Shown in pieces: positions 33,874-45,589 of a DNA stretch of 64,000 bases (within the stretch, counting starts at the first letter, position 1; the number at the start of each line of letters is the position of its first letter). The position numbers were made by a program, and so were the translations under genes. Source of the stretch: Alnus glutinosa (Eukaryota; Streptophyta; Magnoliopsida; Fagales; Betulaceae); contig NC_084889.1 of NCBI RefSeq assembly GCF_958979055.1, positions 15,330,761-15,394,760 of the forward strand, in the 5' to 3' direction. The notes beneath the pieces were generated by a model. That model worked only from the letters and a program-made list of their open reading frames with translations, was not told where the DNA came from and ran no database searches.

Positions 33874-34241
33874 GTAATTGTTACTCATCTTTCAGTAAAT
33901 TGTTGCAAAATATATATATCTTTTAAGCATTAACCAAGAAAATCAAATTATGATGATTTTTTTTTTTATTTTTTTCCTCAAATCAACCCAAAATTTTCCA
34001 ATTGATAAAATTTTTTTTCTGGAAAATGATAGGACGTCCGGCGAACCGGGGAACAGATTATTCGACAGTTTCCTTTTTCTAACTCCTCTCACCAACCAAC
34101 CCACGACCTACCTACCGCATTGTCCGTTGACCCGTACCTAGTGAAATTTATTCTTTCGTTCGTCTTTTGGACCCCCATTTATTGTCTGTCTTCCCCAGTT
34201 CGCCGTCGTACGTATCTGCTGTTCCGACGAAACCTGCTCAA

Positions 34242-37200
34242 ATGTCGTCCGTCAAACACCCCCATGTCATTACATGCAAAGGTTTCATTTCTTGGTCTCG
34301 AAGTTGTTATTTTGTTGATTATGACTAACAGTTTGTTTGTGGGTCGATTTGCATTTTCATTTTTTTCTTTCCAATTAGTTGTAAATATACTTACCTAGAT
34401 ATATATTCACCGATGAAACTTGAAAGCTGCGGTGGCATGGGGAGCCGGAGAGTCATTGGTGATGGAGCAAGTTGAAGTGAGTCCGCCCCAACCCATGGAG
34501 ATTAGGATTAAAGTTGTTTCCACCTCTCTCTGCCGCAGCGATGTCACGGCTTGGCAATCCCACGTAAGAAGAGTCACATTCATATACTGTGATAGTGTCA
34601 TAGGTCTGTTGCTTTAAACAAGTATATTTAGTTAATTAGATGTTCTGGTGTATATATAGCTCTGAATTTTTTGGTGAAGAAACAATTAGAAGGAACATTT
34701 CTTAGTGGGGTGATTCAAGTACTGGTTCTTATGCGGCTCCGTTTGTCAATGTTTCTTTTTAGAGGGTATTTTTTGTTTGAAAAAGTTTTCTGAGGTGAAG
34801 TAAAGGTGAAAGTAGTTTTTGAGTGTTTGTATTTTGGGTTCTTTGTTGATGTTTTTGTTTTGAAAAGAGAAAACAAAAGCCTGCATTTTGAATCTACACT
34901 TGTCCCTTTTCATATTACATTTCAGTCAAATTAACCTCTTCTAAAAGATTATGACGACAGTGAGGCACTTGGAATTTGGAAGATACAAAAATAGGCCTAC
35001 TACTAGGGCTGGAAAAATGCAATGCAATATCATTCAAACTCTGTGAAAGCTGATAATTTGATAACTTAAGTTCATTGAAGAGTAAAGGCCTTTCTGTCTT
35101 CATGGAGGAGACTGATGTGCACATTGTGCTTAAAACTATAGCAGATTGTCCACAACATTAGATTCAGTACCTGGCAATATATGGACAAATTTTCTTAAGA
35201 TGGTATAACCGTGAATGTTTAACATACTTATACAGGAAGTCAGGCAGCCCCGGGTATAATATTCCATTTGCAATGATGGTTTAGCTGAATGCATTCTTTT
35301 GAATTTAGAGGAGACAACATTGTTTGGTAGAACACAATAGAAAGTTGAATTTCTTATTTTTATTGTTGCTAAGTTGAATTTCTCCAATGCATGAAGGAAT
35401 TGGTCAAACAATTAGCCAAGGGGCTAAAAGAAGGTTGTAAGAGGAGACAACATATATTGTTTGGTAGAACACAATAGAATCATTATCTTGTTTCAATATG
35501 AAGAGTCATGACTCTTCGAAACATAGCATTGGCTGGCATATCAGCATCAGATAAGAGAAAGACTTTTAATATATTACTCCCCAAATAGTCCTAAGTATGG
35601 AATGTCTTAAAAGCATGTCATATCTGTTACCTTTGGAAGCTGAAGTTATAGTTGATATACTAACATATGTTTGCTCTTTGACAATTTATGTTGTACTTCT
35701 CACACTATTACTCTGTTTTTTGTTTGGGGGAAGGGGGCCAATGTTCTGAGTGGCTGACAACATTCTTGTGCAGGCTATATTTCCTCGAATATTTGGACAT
35801 GAAGCATCAGGGTAACATCAACTTATTCCCTAGTAATTTGATACTTAATTTCCCATGGATGATTGTAGATTAATATTAGTTAAAAATAAAAAATAAAAAA
35901 GTGATGGAAGGAAGCGTTTAGATATTTGTTTAAACTCCAGACAACTAATTGAGTCTAGAAAAGTCATTATTATTGTTGAATCTTCAAAGAGTCATAATTA
36001 GTTTGTCGAATGTCTAGAGTAGTTATGAAATCAATTAACTTTTAGTTTTCCAAGTCTAGTAAACTAACGAAAGTCTATAAGTCCCAGGTTTGAAGGTCTG
36101 ATTGGTTCTACACTCTTGTGATCTCTACTCTATATATGAGCCAGCTTATATGAATTTCAGAAGCATGAATGAATTAAAGCAATCAGTTTCCTAAGAATTA
36201 AAATTTCCTGAGTTTGAAGGAAAACCTTTCACAATTTTGGATCAGATCTTGATTTCAAATCTGTCCAAGGAGGTGGACTTCTCCTACACCTAATTCCATC
36301 TATAGTAGCCCACCCTTGAAAATAAATGAAATTATTTTTGTTCTGGTCTGCATCAAAAGGTTTGCATTTTTTGGGCCACTATTAAATTCTTAAAGTACTA
36401 TGTTAAAATTACTAATTGACTTGTCCATATTGTATGTAGAAAAATAAATTGGCCTATATACTGGATTGTAACAGAGTTGAAGACATCTTTTATGTTGTGC
36501 ATGGGATACATAGAACACCATCTAGATCTCACTAGGATTGGACTTAATTAGGTAAACACACAAGAAATGTTTCATCAAGTTTTGCAGACTTAATCCCATG
36601 AGGATGATTAGTCCCAATGTTCCTATAAAGTAATAGCTACACTTCCTTAAATGCTTGTTATACACATGATTGACTAGGGAAATGGGTTCTGAACTTTTTG
36701 TTAATAGCACTTTTGCAGGATTGTTGAGAGTGTGGGGGAAGGTGTGACTGAATTTGAAGAGGGGGACCATGTGCTTACAGTATTTATTGGAGAATGCATG
36801 AAATGCAGACAGTGTACATCAGGCAAAAGCAACATCTGTGAAGTACTGGGGTTGGAAAGAAGAGGTGTAATGCATAGTGATCAGAGGACACGTTTCTCGG
36901 TAAATGGAAAGCCCATTTATCACTATTGTGCAGTCTCAAGTTTCAGTGAATATACAGTGGTGCACTCTGGATGTGCTGTCAAAGTGAGCTCACTTGCACC
37001 TCTGGATAAAATATGCCTTCTGAGTTGTGGAGTAGCTGCAGGTAAAATTTTCAAATCATGATAATGTCATGAAGTCTTATATTTTTAAATCAAAAAATAT
37101 AGAGTGGCACACTTTCTTCTCTTTTTTTTTGTTCAAATTGGGACTCTATGTCAACAGAATCACATCAGCCACTTAGGACACAATCTTATCCTAACCAACC

Positions 37201-39503
37201 AACTTTACATGAAAGATTACTATTTTAGTCCAAAAGGTTGATGGGGAGATCTTGAATCAACTTATTGTTCTTACAGACATCATGGAATTAGCTATAGTGT
37301 AAATAAAAATACAAAGGTGTTTCTTTTATGATTTCTTTGTGAGAAGGGGGAAGGTGGAGCTCTCCTCAACCATTCCTTGCCCCCCTCCCTAGACTCATAT
37401 GTGTGTGTGTGTGTGTGTGTGTCTACATATTCTTGGTTCTGCGTGACTATACTCATATTTAAAGGGAAAGAAAGAAAAGAAATTTAGAAAGGGATATTGG
37501 AGGTGCATCTACATGCATACAATATACATACGTTTGTATGTGGCTATAAGGAATTGTTCGTTCCAATCGAGTATGCTTAACAATGGGGTTGTATTATTAG
37601 GTTTGGGTGCAGCTTGGAATGTTGCTGATATATCTAAAGGATCGACTGTGGTGATTTTTGGACTTGGAACAGTAGGCCTTTCTGTAAGTATGCTGGCATA
37701 GTAACATTGCTTCTTATCTCCTCCATAAGAGCTTGGTGATGAGCTATCCCAACATGATTTTGATCAGTAATTGATTCTTGTAAGAGTAGGTTGCACAAGG
37801 TGCCAAACTTCGGGGGGCATCTCAAATTATTGGTGTGGACACAAATCCTGAGAAGGGTGAAAAAGGTTCTATGGCTTTTGCTCTTTCATATTCTGGGATG
37901 CTGGGCTTTGAGCCAATATAAAATTCTTTGTTGGTGCTGATGTTTACTTATTGGTGTAGCAAAAGCTTTTGGAGTAACAGAGTTTCTCAACCCAAATGAC
38001 ACTAATGAACCTATGCAACAGGTTAATAAAACTAAGCAGAAACTATCAGACACTTTTTTTATTTTATTTTATTTATTTATTTTTACAAGGAGTATACGTT
38101 GAAGTATGATACAGAGAGCATTAAGAAACCAACCTATAAACTGATTGGTAAAATTCTTTCAGGTTGTTAAGCGTATCACTGGTGGAGGGGCAGATTACTC
38201 ATTTGAATGTATAGGTGATACCGGAATGATGACTACTGCCCTGCAGTCATGTTGCGATGTAATCCTCTCAATCCCCATTACTCATGCTAATTTAAGAAAG
38301 CTTTCTTAATTGCATTTCACCTGAACATTTCATTGTCCATTCTTGTTTCTTTCAGGGATGGGGTTTGACTGTTACTCTTGGTGTGCCTAAAGAGAAGCCA
38401 GAGATGAAAGCTCATTATGGACTATTTATTACTGGAAGAACTTTGAAAGGATCTCTATTTGGTGGATGGAAACCCAAGTCTGATCTTCCTTCATTAGTGG
38501 ACATGTACACAAGGAAGGTAAGCGTCTATGAAAACTTTCTGGTAGAGTTGCTTGACCAAACTTAACTCTTTTGGGTTTATATATTGTCTAATTTGTTGAC
38601 ATTTGCATATAGGACATGCTATTTTCAATGTCTTTTTCCGTTTAAATTAGTCAAAGCTTCAGATCTTGGTGTTAACTTGCCTAGCCAGAAAACATATCTT
38701 TCATCATTCCTAGGAAGGCTTACTAACACAAGGCTTTGGAATGCAAAGGAAATAAAACCTAGACATGCCTAGGCCCTTACCTTAATATAATTTACGATTG
38801 CATGGGTACTTTCTTTTTTTTTGTGGGTGATTGCGTGGATACTTAAGAATATTGGTTGAATTGAGCCCGAATTTGAGAATGTTGTGACTGGAGGAGTGGG
38901 TGACAATGTAGAGGACAACGTACTCACTTACGATGAAAGTGACGCCATAGGTGCGGACAATGGTGAGTTACTTTCACGATTCTTGGTGGTTCAATGGCTA
39001 TTGCTGACACGAAAGAAAGAAGAGCACCTGCAGAGACAACTCTTCTGTACTCGTTGTATTGTTCACCGGAAGGTCTGCGATGTCATCATAGATAGCGGAA
39101 GTGGCAAGAACATTGTATCAAAGGAAATGGTCGTGAAGGTTGGGCTGAAAATGGAGAAATACCCATGCCATCGCGACGATTTGCTTGCCTTAGCCAATGT
39201 AATAAGTATCAGAGCTGATGTACTGAAGCCTTAGTTTTGTGAGGGATAATAATAACATTTCAAGTTCTCTTTAAAGTTTGTCTTGTTGAATATGCGTACA
39301 GAAGACATCATTCTTGTGTTGATTTCTTTTCGCTTCCGCTACATCATTGATTAACCTGTTTTTACTTTCACAATTTTTGCCTGCAGGAAATTGAGATTGA
39401 TGAATTCATTACTCACAATATGCCATTTGAAGATATCAACAAAGCTTTTGATCTAATGAAAGAAGGCAAGTGTTTGCGTTGTGTTATCCACATGCCAAAG
39501 TAG
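34242..39503 (+). CDS. Zinc-type alcohol dehydrogenase-like protein 6 (ADL6 type), 10 exons
   Basis: Exons 34242-34281, 34427-34563, 35774-35811, 36719-37041, 37601-37683, 37790-37865, 37960-38021, 38163-38258, 38356-38517 and 39387-39503 join in consistent phase to 1,134 nt (377 aa). The start is MSSVKHPHVITCKAAVAWG. Catalytic zinc ligands are visible as SLCRSD, FGHEASG and LLSCGVAAG. All four structural-zinc Cys are in CMKCRQCTSGKSNIC. The Rossmann motif GLGTVGLS and the Asp of IIGVDTN indicate an NAD(H) enzyme. The end is CLRCVIHMPK. The protein is a member of the medium-chain class III/plant ADH-like group, which should oxidise or reduce an alcohol/aldehyde in the cytosol; the substrate is not predictable. 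No stop or missing ligand was found. Intron 9 contains a gypsy relic and a micro-insertion. Confidence 0.92.
35308..35479. repeat. Short direct repeat in ADL6-like intron 2
   Basis: GAGGAGACAACAT..TGTTTGGTAGAACACAATAGAA occurs at about 35308-35342 and again, with an ATAT insertion, at about 35440-35479. No further extension of the match. Confidence 0.6.
37401..37422. repeat. (GT)n microsatellite
   Basis: About eleven GT units in intron 4 of the ADL6-like gene. Confidence 0.9.
38796..38844 (-). repeat. Micro-retroposition footprint in ADL6-like intron 9
   Basis: Direct repeats GATTGCATGGGTACTT (38796-38811) and GATTGCGTGGATACTT (38829-38844) flank 17 nt. On the minus strand the insert reads ACCCACAAAAAAAAGA-like, a different tail from the TTATC group. 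Confidence 0.65.
38870..39235 (+). pseudogene. Ty3/gypsy gag-protease fragment in ADL6-like intron 9
   Basis: An open frame reads QLFCTRCIVHRKVCDVIIDSG, then SGKNIVSKEMVVKVGLKMEK. Its motifs are the gypsy aspartic protease region (IIDSGS active site followed by N(I/V)VS). It is a short isolated piece without LTRs or RT and is not part of the spliced gene; splicing exon 9 directly to 39387 gives the expected ADH C-terminus. Confidence 0.75.
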
Positions 39504-39906
39504 CTTTGGTTGTATTAAATTTGATATACAGAAATATTGGTGGGGCGCATGTGAGCATCTGATATGCTTCTCTGTTGATTGTTTTGATGTAAAAGCGGTA
39601 CTGATGAAGGAGGATTAGAAGTTAATACACTTAACTATGTTCAACTATGTAGTCAGTTCAATTTAAAAATATACACTATATATATATATTTACTTTCGTT
39701 TGTGAGGTAAATTTATTGAGCAAATAGAACTTCTTCAATGAATTTATAAACAAAAATTCCATTTTGATTAAATACTAAAATACATAGAGTAAGGTTCGAT
39801 TAGTATAGAAAGAATTTGCATGATATCTGATCAATTGATCAATATAAATATATAGAAATATATATATTTTTGGTATATTGTGATTGTGTCCTCCAGAAAA
39901 AACTAA

Positions 39907-39938
39907 GGGGGGGGGGGGGGGGGGGGGGGGGGCGGGGG
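39907..39938. repeat. Poly(G) tract
   Basis: About 26 G followed by C and five more G, about 400 bp past the ADL6-like stop codon. Confidence 0.85.
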
Positions 39939-40383
39939 TTTCGAGTTATTCTTTCTTTCCTTTAACTTTGAAAGTATTGACAGATACTATTAAGGAACAG
40001 ATGTTCTGAATCAATGAAGTTTATTTTTCAAAAACATCATCAGAAAGAAATGAAATGGGGTTTTTTCAAACTTTGGAAAAAGTGATTCATTTTTTTCATT
40101 TATACGAATAAAATATTTTGATCATTAAGAACTTAACAGGACTTACCCCCTCTTTATTTGTCTGTTTTGAGGGGGGTCCCGTTGAGTTCTTACGTTTTCA
40201 GTGCCAACTGTGTGAAAGCTTCCTGTAGACTTTAATTCATTTTCAGTCTAAAAGGGGGAAAAAAAATGAAAGCCGGAGAAACATATTCTGAAGCATGCTA
40301 ATCTAGTTTAATGCAAGGTTTGAAGGTAGTAGAAAGCAGAGGTTGTGTTTAATTCACCATCATAAGTTTGTGTATATATATAT

Positions 40384-40774
40384 GGGTTAAATACATATTT
40401 GCCCCCTGTGTTTTACGACCTTTATTTTTTGCCCCCTTAGTTTCACTTTTTATCAAATTTGGTACCTATGGTATATGAAAAGACGGAAATGGTACCTTTG
40501 TCTGATTTCCTGTCCAAAACTAACGTCCACCCACGTCATTGGGTACTTAAAAATTTGAAGCCTAGAACCCAATTCTTTACACATCGTTTCCAACAACATC
40601 CAGACAACAACATGACAAAAAATGACGTGGGTGGACATTAGTTTTGGACGGAAAATTAGACGGAGGTATTATTTCCGTCTTTTCATATACCACAGGTACC
40701 AAATTTGATAAAAAGTGAAACTGAGGGGGCAAAAAATAAAGGTCGTAAAGCACAGGGGGCAAATATGTATTTAA

Positions 40775-40776
<2 letters not shown>
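40384..40776. mobile_element. Long-TIR MULE-like MITE
   Basis: The ends GGGTTAAATACATATTTGCC and, inverted, GGTTAAATACATATTTGCC continue as arms of about 140 bp (CCCCCTGTG, TTTCACTTTTTATCAAA, GGTACC, GACGGAAAT). The element sits in an (AT)n stretch, so the duplication cannot be defined. No coding frame. Confidence 0.8.

Positions 40777-40855
<79 letters not shown>
40777..40855. repeat. (AT)n microsatellite
   Basis: About 39 AT units directly abutting the right end of the MULE-like MITE. Confidence 0.92.
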
Positions 40856-40860
<5 letters not shown>

Positions 40861-41345
40861 ATGCTATATACTTAACTATCATTCGACTTTTATCTCATTG
40901 GGCTATGTGGCAGTGCCCATTAGCCTTTATTAAAAAATAAATAAAAATAAAAAATTTAAGAGTTGATGATACTACCACACCAGTCTAATTGGATGAGAGT
41001 TTAGCATTTAGAATTACTCATTAAAGAATAATGTTATTTAGTAAATTGTTATACAATTGTCATACAACTTAATTATGTGGCAGTAAAGATCAGCACTAGA
41101 AAAAAAAAAAAAAAAAAAAAAGGAAAAAAAGAATAAAGAAAAAAGAAAAAAGAAAAAAGAAGAAGGAAGAGTAATGGTATTTAGTAGATTACCATACAAC
41201 TACCATACAACTAAAATGATGTGATAGTAAAAATCAATCCTTAATTTATTTATTTATATTTTACGATTATTGATCTAAGGATTGAGTTTAACTATGACAT
41301 TATCAAATTATATGACAGTTTATTAAATAGTATAATTAAAAAAAA
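40856..41345. repeat. Cluster of AATAATGYTAT-type MITEs
   Basis: 40856-41018 has left arm AATAATGCTATATACTTAAC..TTATCTCATTGG and right arm CCAGTCTAATTGGATGAGAG..TTTAGCAT. 41026-41345 has ends AATAATGTTATTTAGTAAAT and TTTATTAAATAGTATAAT around a purine-rich low-complexity core. Both resemble 19001-19157. Confidence 0.5.
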
Positions 41346-43659
41346 AAAAAAAACCATTGGCTGATTTTGACCGACAAGTATGGATATCATACTTGATGAC
41401 AAATGAGTCGTTTCAATTTCGGGCCAATGGAGGAGAAGAAAAACAGCAGGGAAAGAGGAAGAGGAGATGAGTTTCCTCCAATTTGCTCAAAATGCATAGC
41501 TCAAAATCGTCCAATACTTAGGCTCGTTTGGGTGTGCGAATTTGTTTATATTTTTTTGTATTATTTTTAAAATTGTGAATACCAAAAAAAATAAAAATAT
41601 ATACTTATTATTAGGTATATATTCATACCAGGCCATCTACCAAGCAAGTTCAATTTATTAGGACATGTTTGGATAACACTTATGTTTTTTTTATTATATT
41701 TTATTATTTTTCATAAACATGTTTGGGTTATGTTTTGGAATTCAAATTCTACTAAAGTTTTATCTATTTTTTTTTAATTTTATCTCAGGTTCTCTAAATT
41801 ATCAAAACATAATTTCAAAAAGCAAGTTATCCTAGCATTCACAATTTAAATATAATACTTAAAAATATCACACCCAAACAAGCCCTTAGAATCATCAACG
41901 CATCTTTGTTGTCTACTACAATGAAAGAAAAGGATATATATAGATGTCGGCATCTCACCAGTACTGGTCACCGCGAAATGTGTTCCATGCATGAGGCTTC
42001 ATCTTTTCTTTTGATAAAAGAAGAAAGAAAAAGTAAAAGCAAATTTCTCACAAGAGAATATGTACTTTGCTTGCATTCAATTAAAATTGGACGATTTCAG
42101 AAAGAAAAAATAATAATAAAAAAAAATAATAAAATTTTCTAGCTATTACTTTTCTTTCTTCTTTTGTCAGTGAAATAATCAGAATCGAACGATTTAATTA
42201 ATTTGTTTAATTCATTAGATTTGAAATAATCATATACTAGATGTTAGACTGATTTAATTTTAAGTAATTGGATTTAATTAACTATGAGTAACGTACGTGG
42301 TACGTACATTTTGTACCATACATTAGAACAAATTGAAGAAAACTTAAATAACATACTTACATTAATTAGTAAAATGTAATTTTTATGACCTTAATTCGAG
42401 TTTTTTATGGAAGGGTCAAATTAAAATTATAGGAAATCAATGGAGTTTTGTTTAATTAAAATAAATATTAGAGTGCAATTATAATTTTTTAATAGAATAA
42501 ATTATAATTAATGATAATTTAGAACAAGTTATGAGAATGAGATGACAAGTGCTCTAGCTAGGCCCATTCAACGTCTATATATGTTGACAAGGATTTCTAG
42601 TACTACCTTCTTTAGGATTTACATGCCTATATATATAAAGAGATTTTCTGTAGGCATAAAAGCTCACACTCTTGATCTCATAATCATAATTAAGAAGACG
42701 ATTTAGAGGTAATACACGAGCAAATTAAGCAAGATAGAGGATTCAATCAATCCACACAGACCAAGTAAATATGCTTTTTTTTATTTTTTATTAGAATCTG
42801 AAATATTCTTCCTGGTTTCAGAATTACTTTATTGCTTTTATAAATTCTTTTTTTCTTTTTCTACTCCTTTTTTATTTATTCCTTGCTCTTTTTAGTACTG
42901 TTCCAGTGTTGTATATTAATGGTTAATTAATCATAGAAGAGAATTATATCAGAATTTACTGATCTTCACGCTCACTGTATATACATCTCTCTTTCTCCAT
43001 TCCTTGTTAATTATTTATTATTAGTTAAAGAGACGTGCCTTTTTCTCGATCATAGCACAATATAATCAGGTCATGTTTTCCACGAAACCTACTTCGAACC
43101 ATGACAGTTTTGCCCTTAATCACATCTTCTGCAATTTCCTACAATCCACACACTCTGCATACATAAATATTAAGACATAGGATTCGACTCCTGTAATGAG
43201 TAATGAGAATCTTCATATTTGATTAGTGTAAACTAGCTAGTTGTAGTACAAGCTAACTATCTATGACTTACATCAGTTTGAGGAAGTGCCTGCGATCCTT
43301 CCTGTTTTACTGACAGTGTAGAGAAGCCACACCTGATCTCTCTCGTCTACGCTTTTGATTTTTTTAATTATTTTTTTTAAGATCCCTTGCAAAAAAGGGT
43401 ATTGAAATGGAACTTCTGATGTAGCCTTGTAGGCTATGTAGCTGAACTAACTATATTTACTTTGGCTTTGTATATGTTGTTATTAGGTGAGGAAGGTGAG
43501 ACTTCAACCCATAAATCACAAACCTCTCCTCCTCGATCTCCAAGCTAGCACCATTCAAGGCATCCCACAACAGCAACCTCAAGAAACAAAGTCAAATAAG
43601 GAAGCTGAATTCTACCTATACAACTATACACATACAATACAAAAAGCTTCTAATATACT
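41346..43659. other. Intergenic region upstream of the NHL gene
   Basis: AT-rich. No gene. Contains one dispersed repeat (about 42370-42770) also found at 53795-54260. Otherwise nothing recognised. Confidence 0.5.
42370..42770 (+). repeat. Dispersed repeat, LTR-like, copy 1 (with TATA-like motif)
   Basis: Shares ordered motifs with 53795-54260: TTTTATGGA(A/G)GGGTCAAAT, TATAATTAATG, GTTATGAGA, then CTCTTG..CTCA(T/C)AATAATAATTGA-like and AGGATT..ATCAAT. A TATATATATAAAG box at about 42630 could start transcription about 1 kb upstream of the NHL gene. LTR nature is inferred only. Confidence 0.4.
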
Positions 43660-43712
43660 GTGGTAGATGAACGTCACTGCAGTCTGGAGAAGAGGTTCAA
43701 ATTTGTTGAGCA

Positions 43713-44462
43713 ATGGCAGAAACCCAAAGAATTCATCCAGTCGTGGATGTGGAAGCCCCACCAACAACTCCTCTGGTGCCTCACGGCGCATCGGTGTCTG
43801 AGAAGGGTAGTCCGGTTAGGCGACCGCCTCCGGTCCGGCGCCCCATACCGGCCAGCCATGCCAAGCCACCAAAGAGTAGTTCAAGTTGTTGTTGCAAATG
43901 CGTATGCTGGACAATTAGCCTCCTCCTTCTCCTAACAATTATAGTTGGAGCCGCTGCCGGCGTTCTTTACCTTGTCTTCCAACCAAAGCCTCCTACATAC
44001 TCGGTTGATAGCTTGAAGATAAGCAGCTTAGGTCTCAATCCTGACATGTCACTGTATGCTGAGTTCGACGTGAAGATCACGGCCGACAACCCTAACAAGA
44101 AGATCGGAATTTACTACGAGAAAGGCGGCCGGTTGAGCGTGTGGTATGCAGACGCTAAGCTTTGCGACGGGTCACTGCCGGAGTTCTACCAAGGTCACCA
44201 GAATAAGACACAACTGCACCTTGCCTTGACCGGCCAAACGCAGTACGGCAGCGCTTTGATGACGGCGCTGCAGGAGCAACAGCAAACCGGACGCATCCCA
44301 TTGGATCTTAAGGTTGATGCGCCGGTGGCAATCAAACTTGGGAGGCTGAAGCTGAAGAAGGTCAGGATCTTGGGACAGTGCTTGTTGGTCGTGGATAACT
44401 TATCTGCTAATAATGCCATCAGCATTAAAGCTAGTAATTGTAGGTTCAGATTGAAGCTTTGA
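43713..44462 (+). CDS. NDR1/HIN1-like (NHL) LEA_2-domain protein, NHL6-like
   Basis: A single exon of 249 codons. The Pro-rich cytoplasmic N-terminus has PVRRPPPVRRPIP; a Cys cluster (SCCCKCVCW, about 58-66) precedes one membrane segment (about 66-89, ISLLLLLTIIVGAAAGVLYL). The LEA_2 domain follows (about 120-225; ITADNPNKKIGIYYEKG, PLDLKVDAPVAIKLG). N-glycosylation-type NKT is in HQNKTQLHL. The family is anchored in the plasma membrane, linked to defence and abiotic stress. The ATG chosen gives the family's MAETQRIHPV-like start. No frame damage. The basic C-terminus CRFRLKL is also typical. Confidence 0.92.
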   Translation: MAETQRIHPVVDVEAPPTTPLVPHGASVSEKGSPVRRPPPVRRPIPASHAKPPKSSSSCCCKCVCWTISLLLLLTIIVGAAAGVLYLVFQPKPPTYSVDSLKISSLGLNPDMSLYAEFDVKITADNPNKKIGIYYEKGGRLSVWYADAKLCDGSLPEFYQGHQNKTQLHLALTGQTQYGSALMTALQEQQQTGRIPLDLKVDAPVAIKLGRLKLKKVRILGQCLLVVDNLSANNAISIKASNCRFRLKL

Positions 44463-44969
44463 ATTCATCTTTCTCTTTAGATATTGATTTTTTTTTTATT
44501 ATTATTTTTTTTTTTCAGTTTCTTCTTCTATCTGTATCCCATGTTTTTTTTAAGCGAAACTTTGATTCTTTTTCTGCGTTCATATCACCCTGTAGTTTTA
44601 GGCATAAGGCTTTTCTCTAGTTGATGTTCAATTGAGAGGAGCCGGTCTTATATTATATACACAGATATATGCAAAATTACAAAAATATCTCTATATATAA
44701 AAAATCAATTGAAGAGGATCCCGATCTGTAGTTGCAATGCTTTGTGATGATATATAATATATAGTGTTCCCTTTTATTTTCATTTTTAAATATAAAATCT
44801 TCGTCCTTGAAATTGGGAAAGGAAATTAATACTCCATTACATGGCCGAAGTGCTCACACCAAAACCCAAATCCCAAGCATTTGGGCTGGGCCTCAATATG
44901 TAAAGGGCTTTGTCCCCACAAATCTCCTCTCTTCTCTATTTTAAGTATGTACAAGCCGACATTTAGTAA

Positions 44970-45585
44970 CCGCAATTAATGGTTATTCTCATGTGAGAAT
45001 GCAGATATCGATTTTATGGTAAGTGGATGCAGTGAATAACTACATCATGAGGTGTTTGTATTTTATTTATTACTTTTAAGCTAGAATGCGAAATCAAAAT
45101 ATGAATTTCATCTAAAACATTAGGCTAAAAAAGAAAAAAACACACACACACACACACTAAAACATGCCCAAGATACTAAAAACATACTAAAAATATTTTT
45201 AAAATCATTTGAAATAGGCCCAAAATACTAAAATAGGTCAAAAAGATTCATTACCTAATATGCGAATAGTGGTTAATAACTACAACAATTGCATGGATGA
45301 CGGTTAGTAACCGCATTATTTGAATGCGTATGTTATTACCTAAAAATGATAATTGCAAATATGGATGCGTAGGAGCCACCTTAAGCCTTGGGGGGCCTAA
45401 GGTTTTCTCCAAAAAAAAAATAAAAGAAAATTATAAAATAAAATTAAAATTTTACCTCTAATTTTTTTTTTTTTTTTTTCAATTTACACCCCCCAATTTG
45501 CAAAAGCTGGCTCCGCTCCTGCGGATGCGAATGTGGTTTTTGCCAATAATCACATCCGCATTACCGTCCTACTCTCTTTTATTTT
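44970..45585. repeat. Decayed TAGGGGTGAAA-type repeat
   Basis: GTTATTAACC/GGTTAATAACTA and GCGGATGCGAAT motifs and an ending near CACATCCGCATTACCGTCCTA match the family at 33377 and 49528. The left end is unclear. It is interrupted by the small hAT at 45370-45521. Confidence 0.5.
45370..45521. mobile_element. 152-bp hAT MITE nested in the decayed repeat
   Basis: Right end CTGGCTCCGCTCCTG; left end TAGGAGCCACC (first base changed from C). Flanks TGGATGCG (45362-45369) and CGGATGCG (45522-45529) are an 8-bp duplication with one mismatch. Confidence 0.75.
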
Positions 45586-45589
45586 TGTA

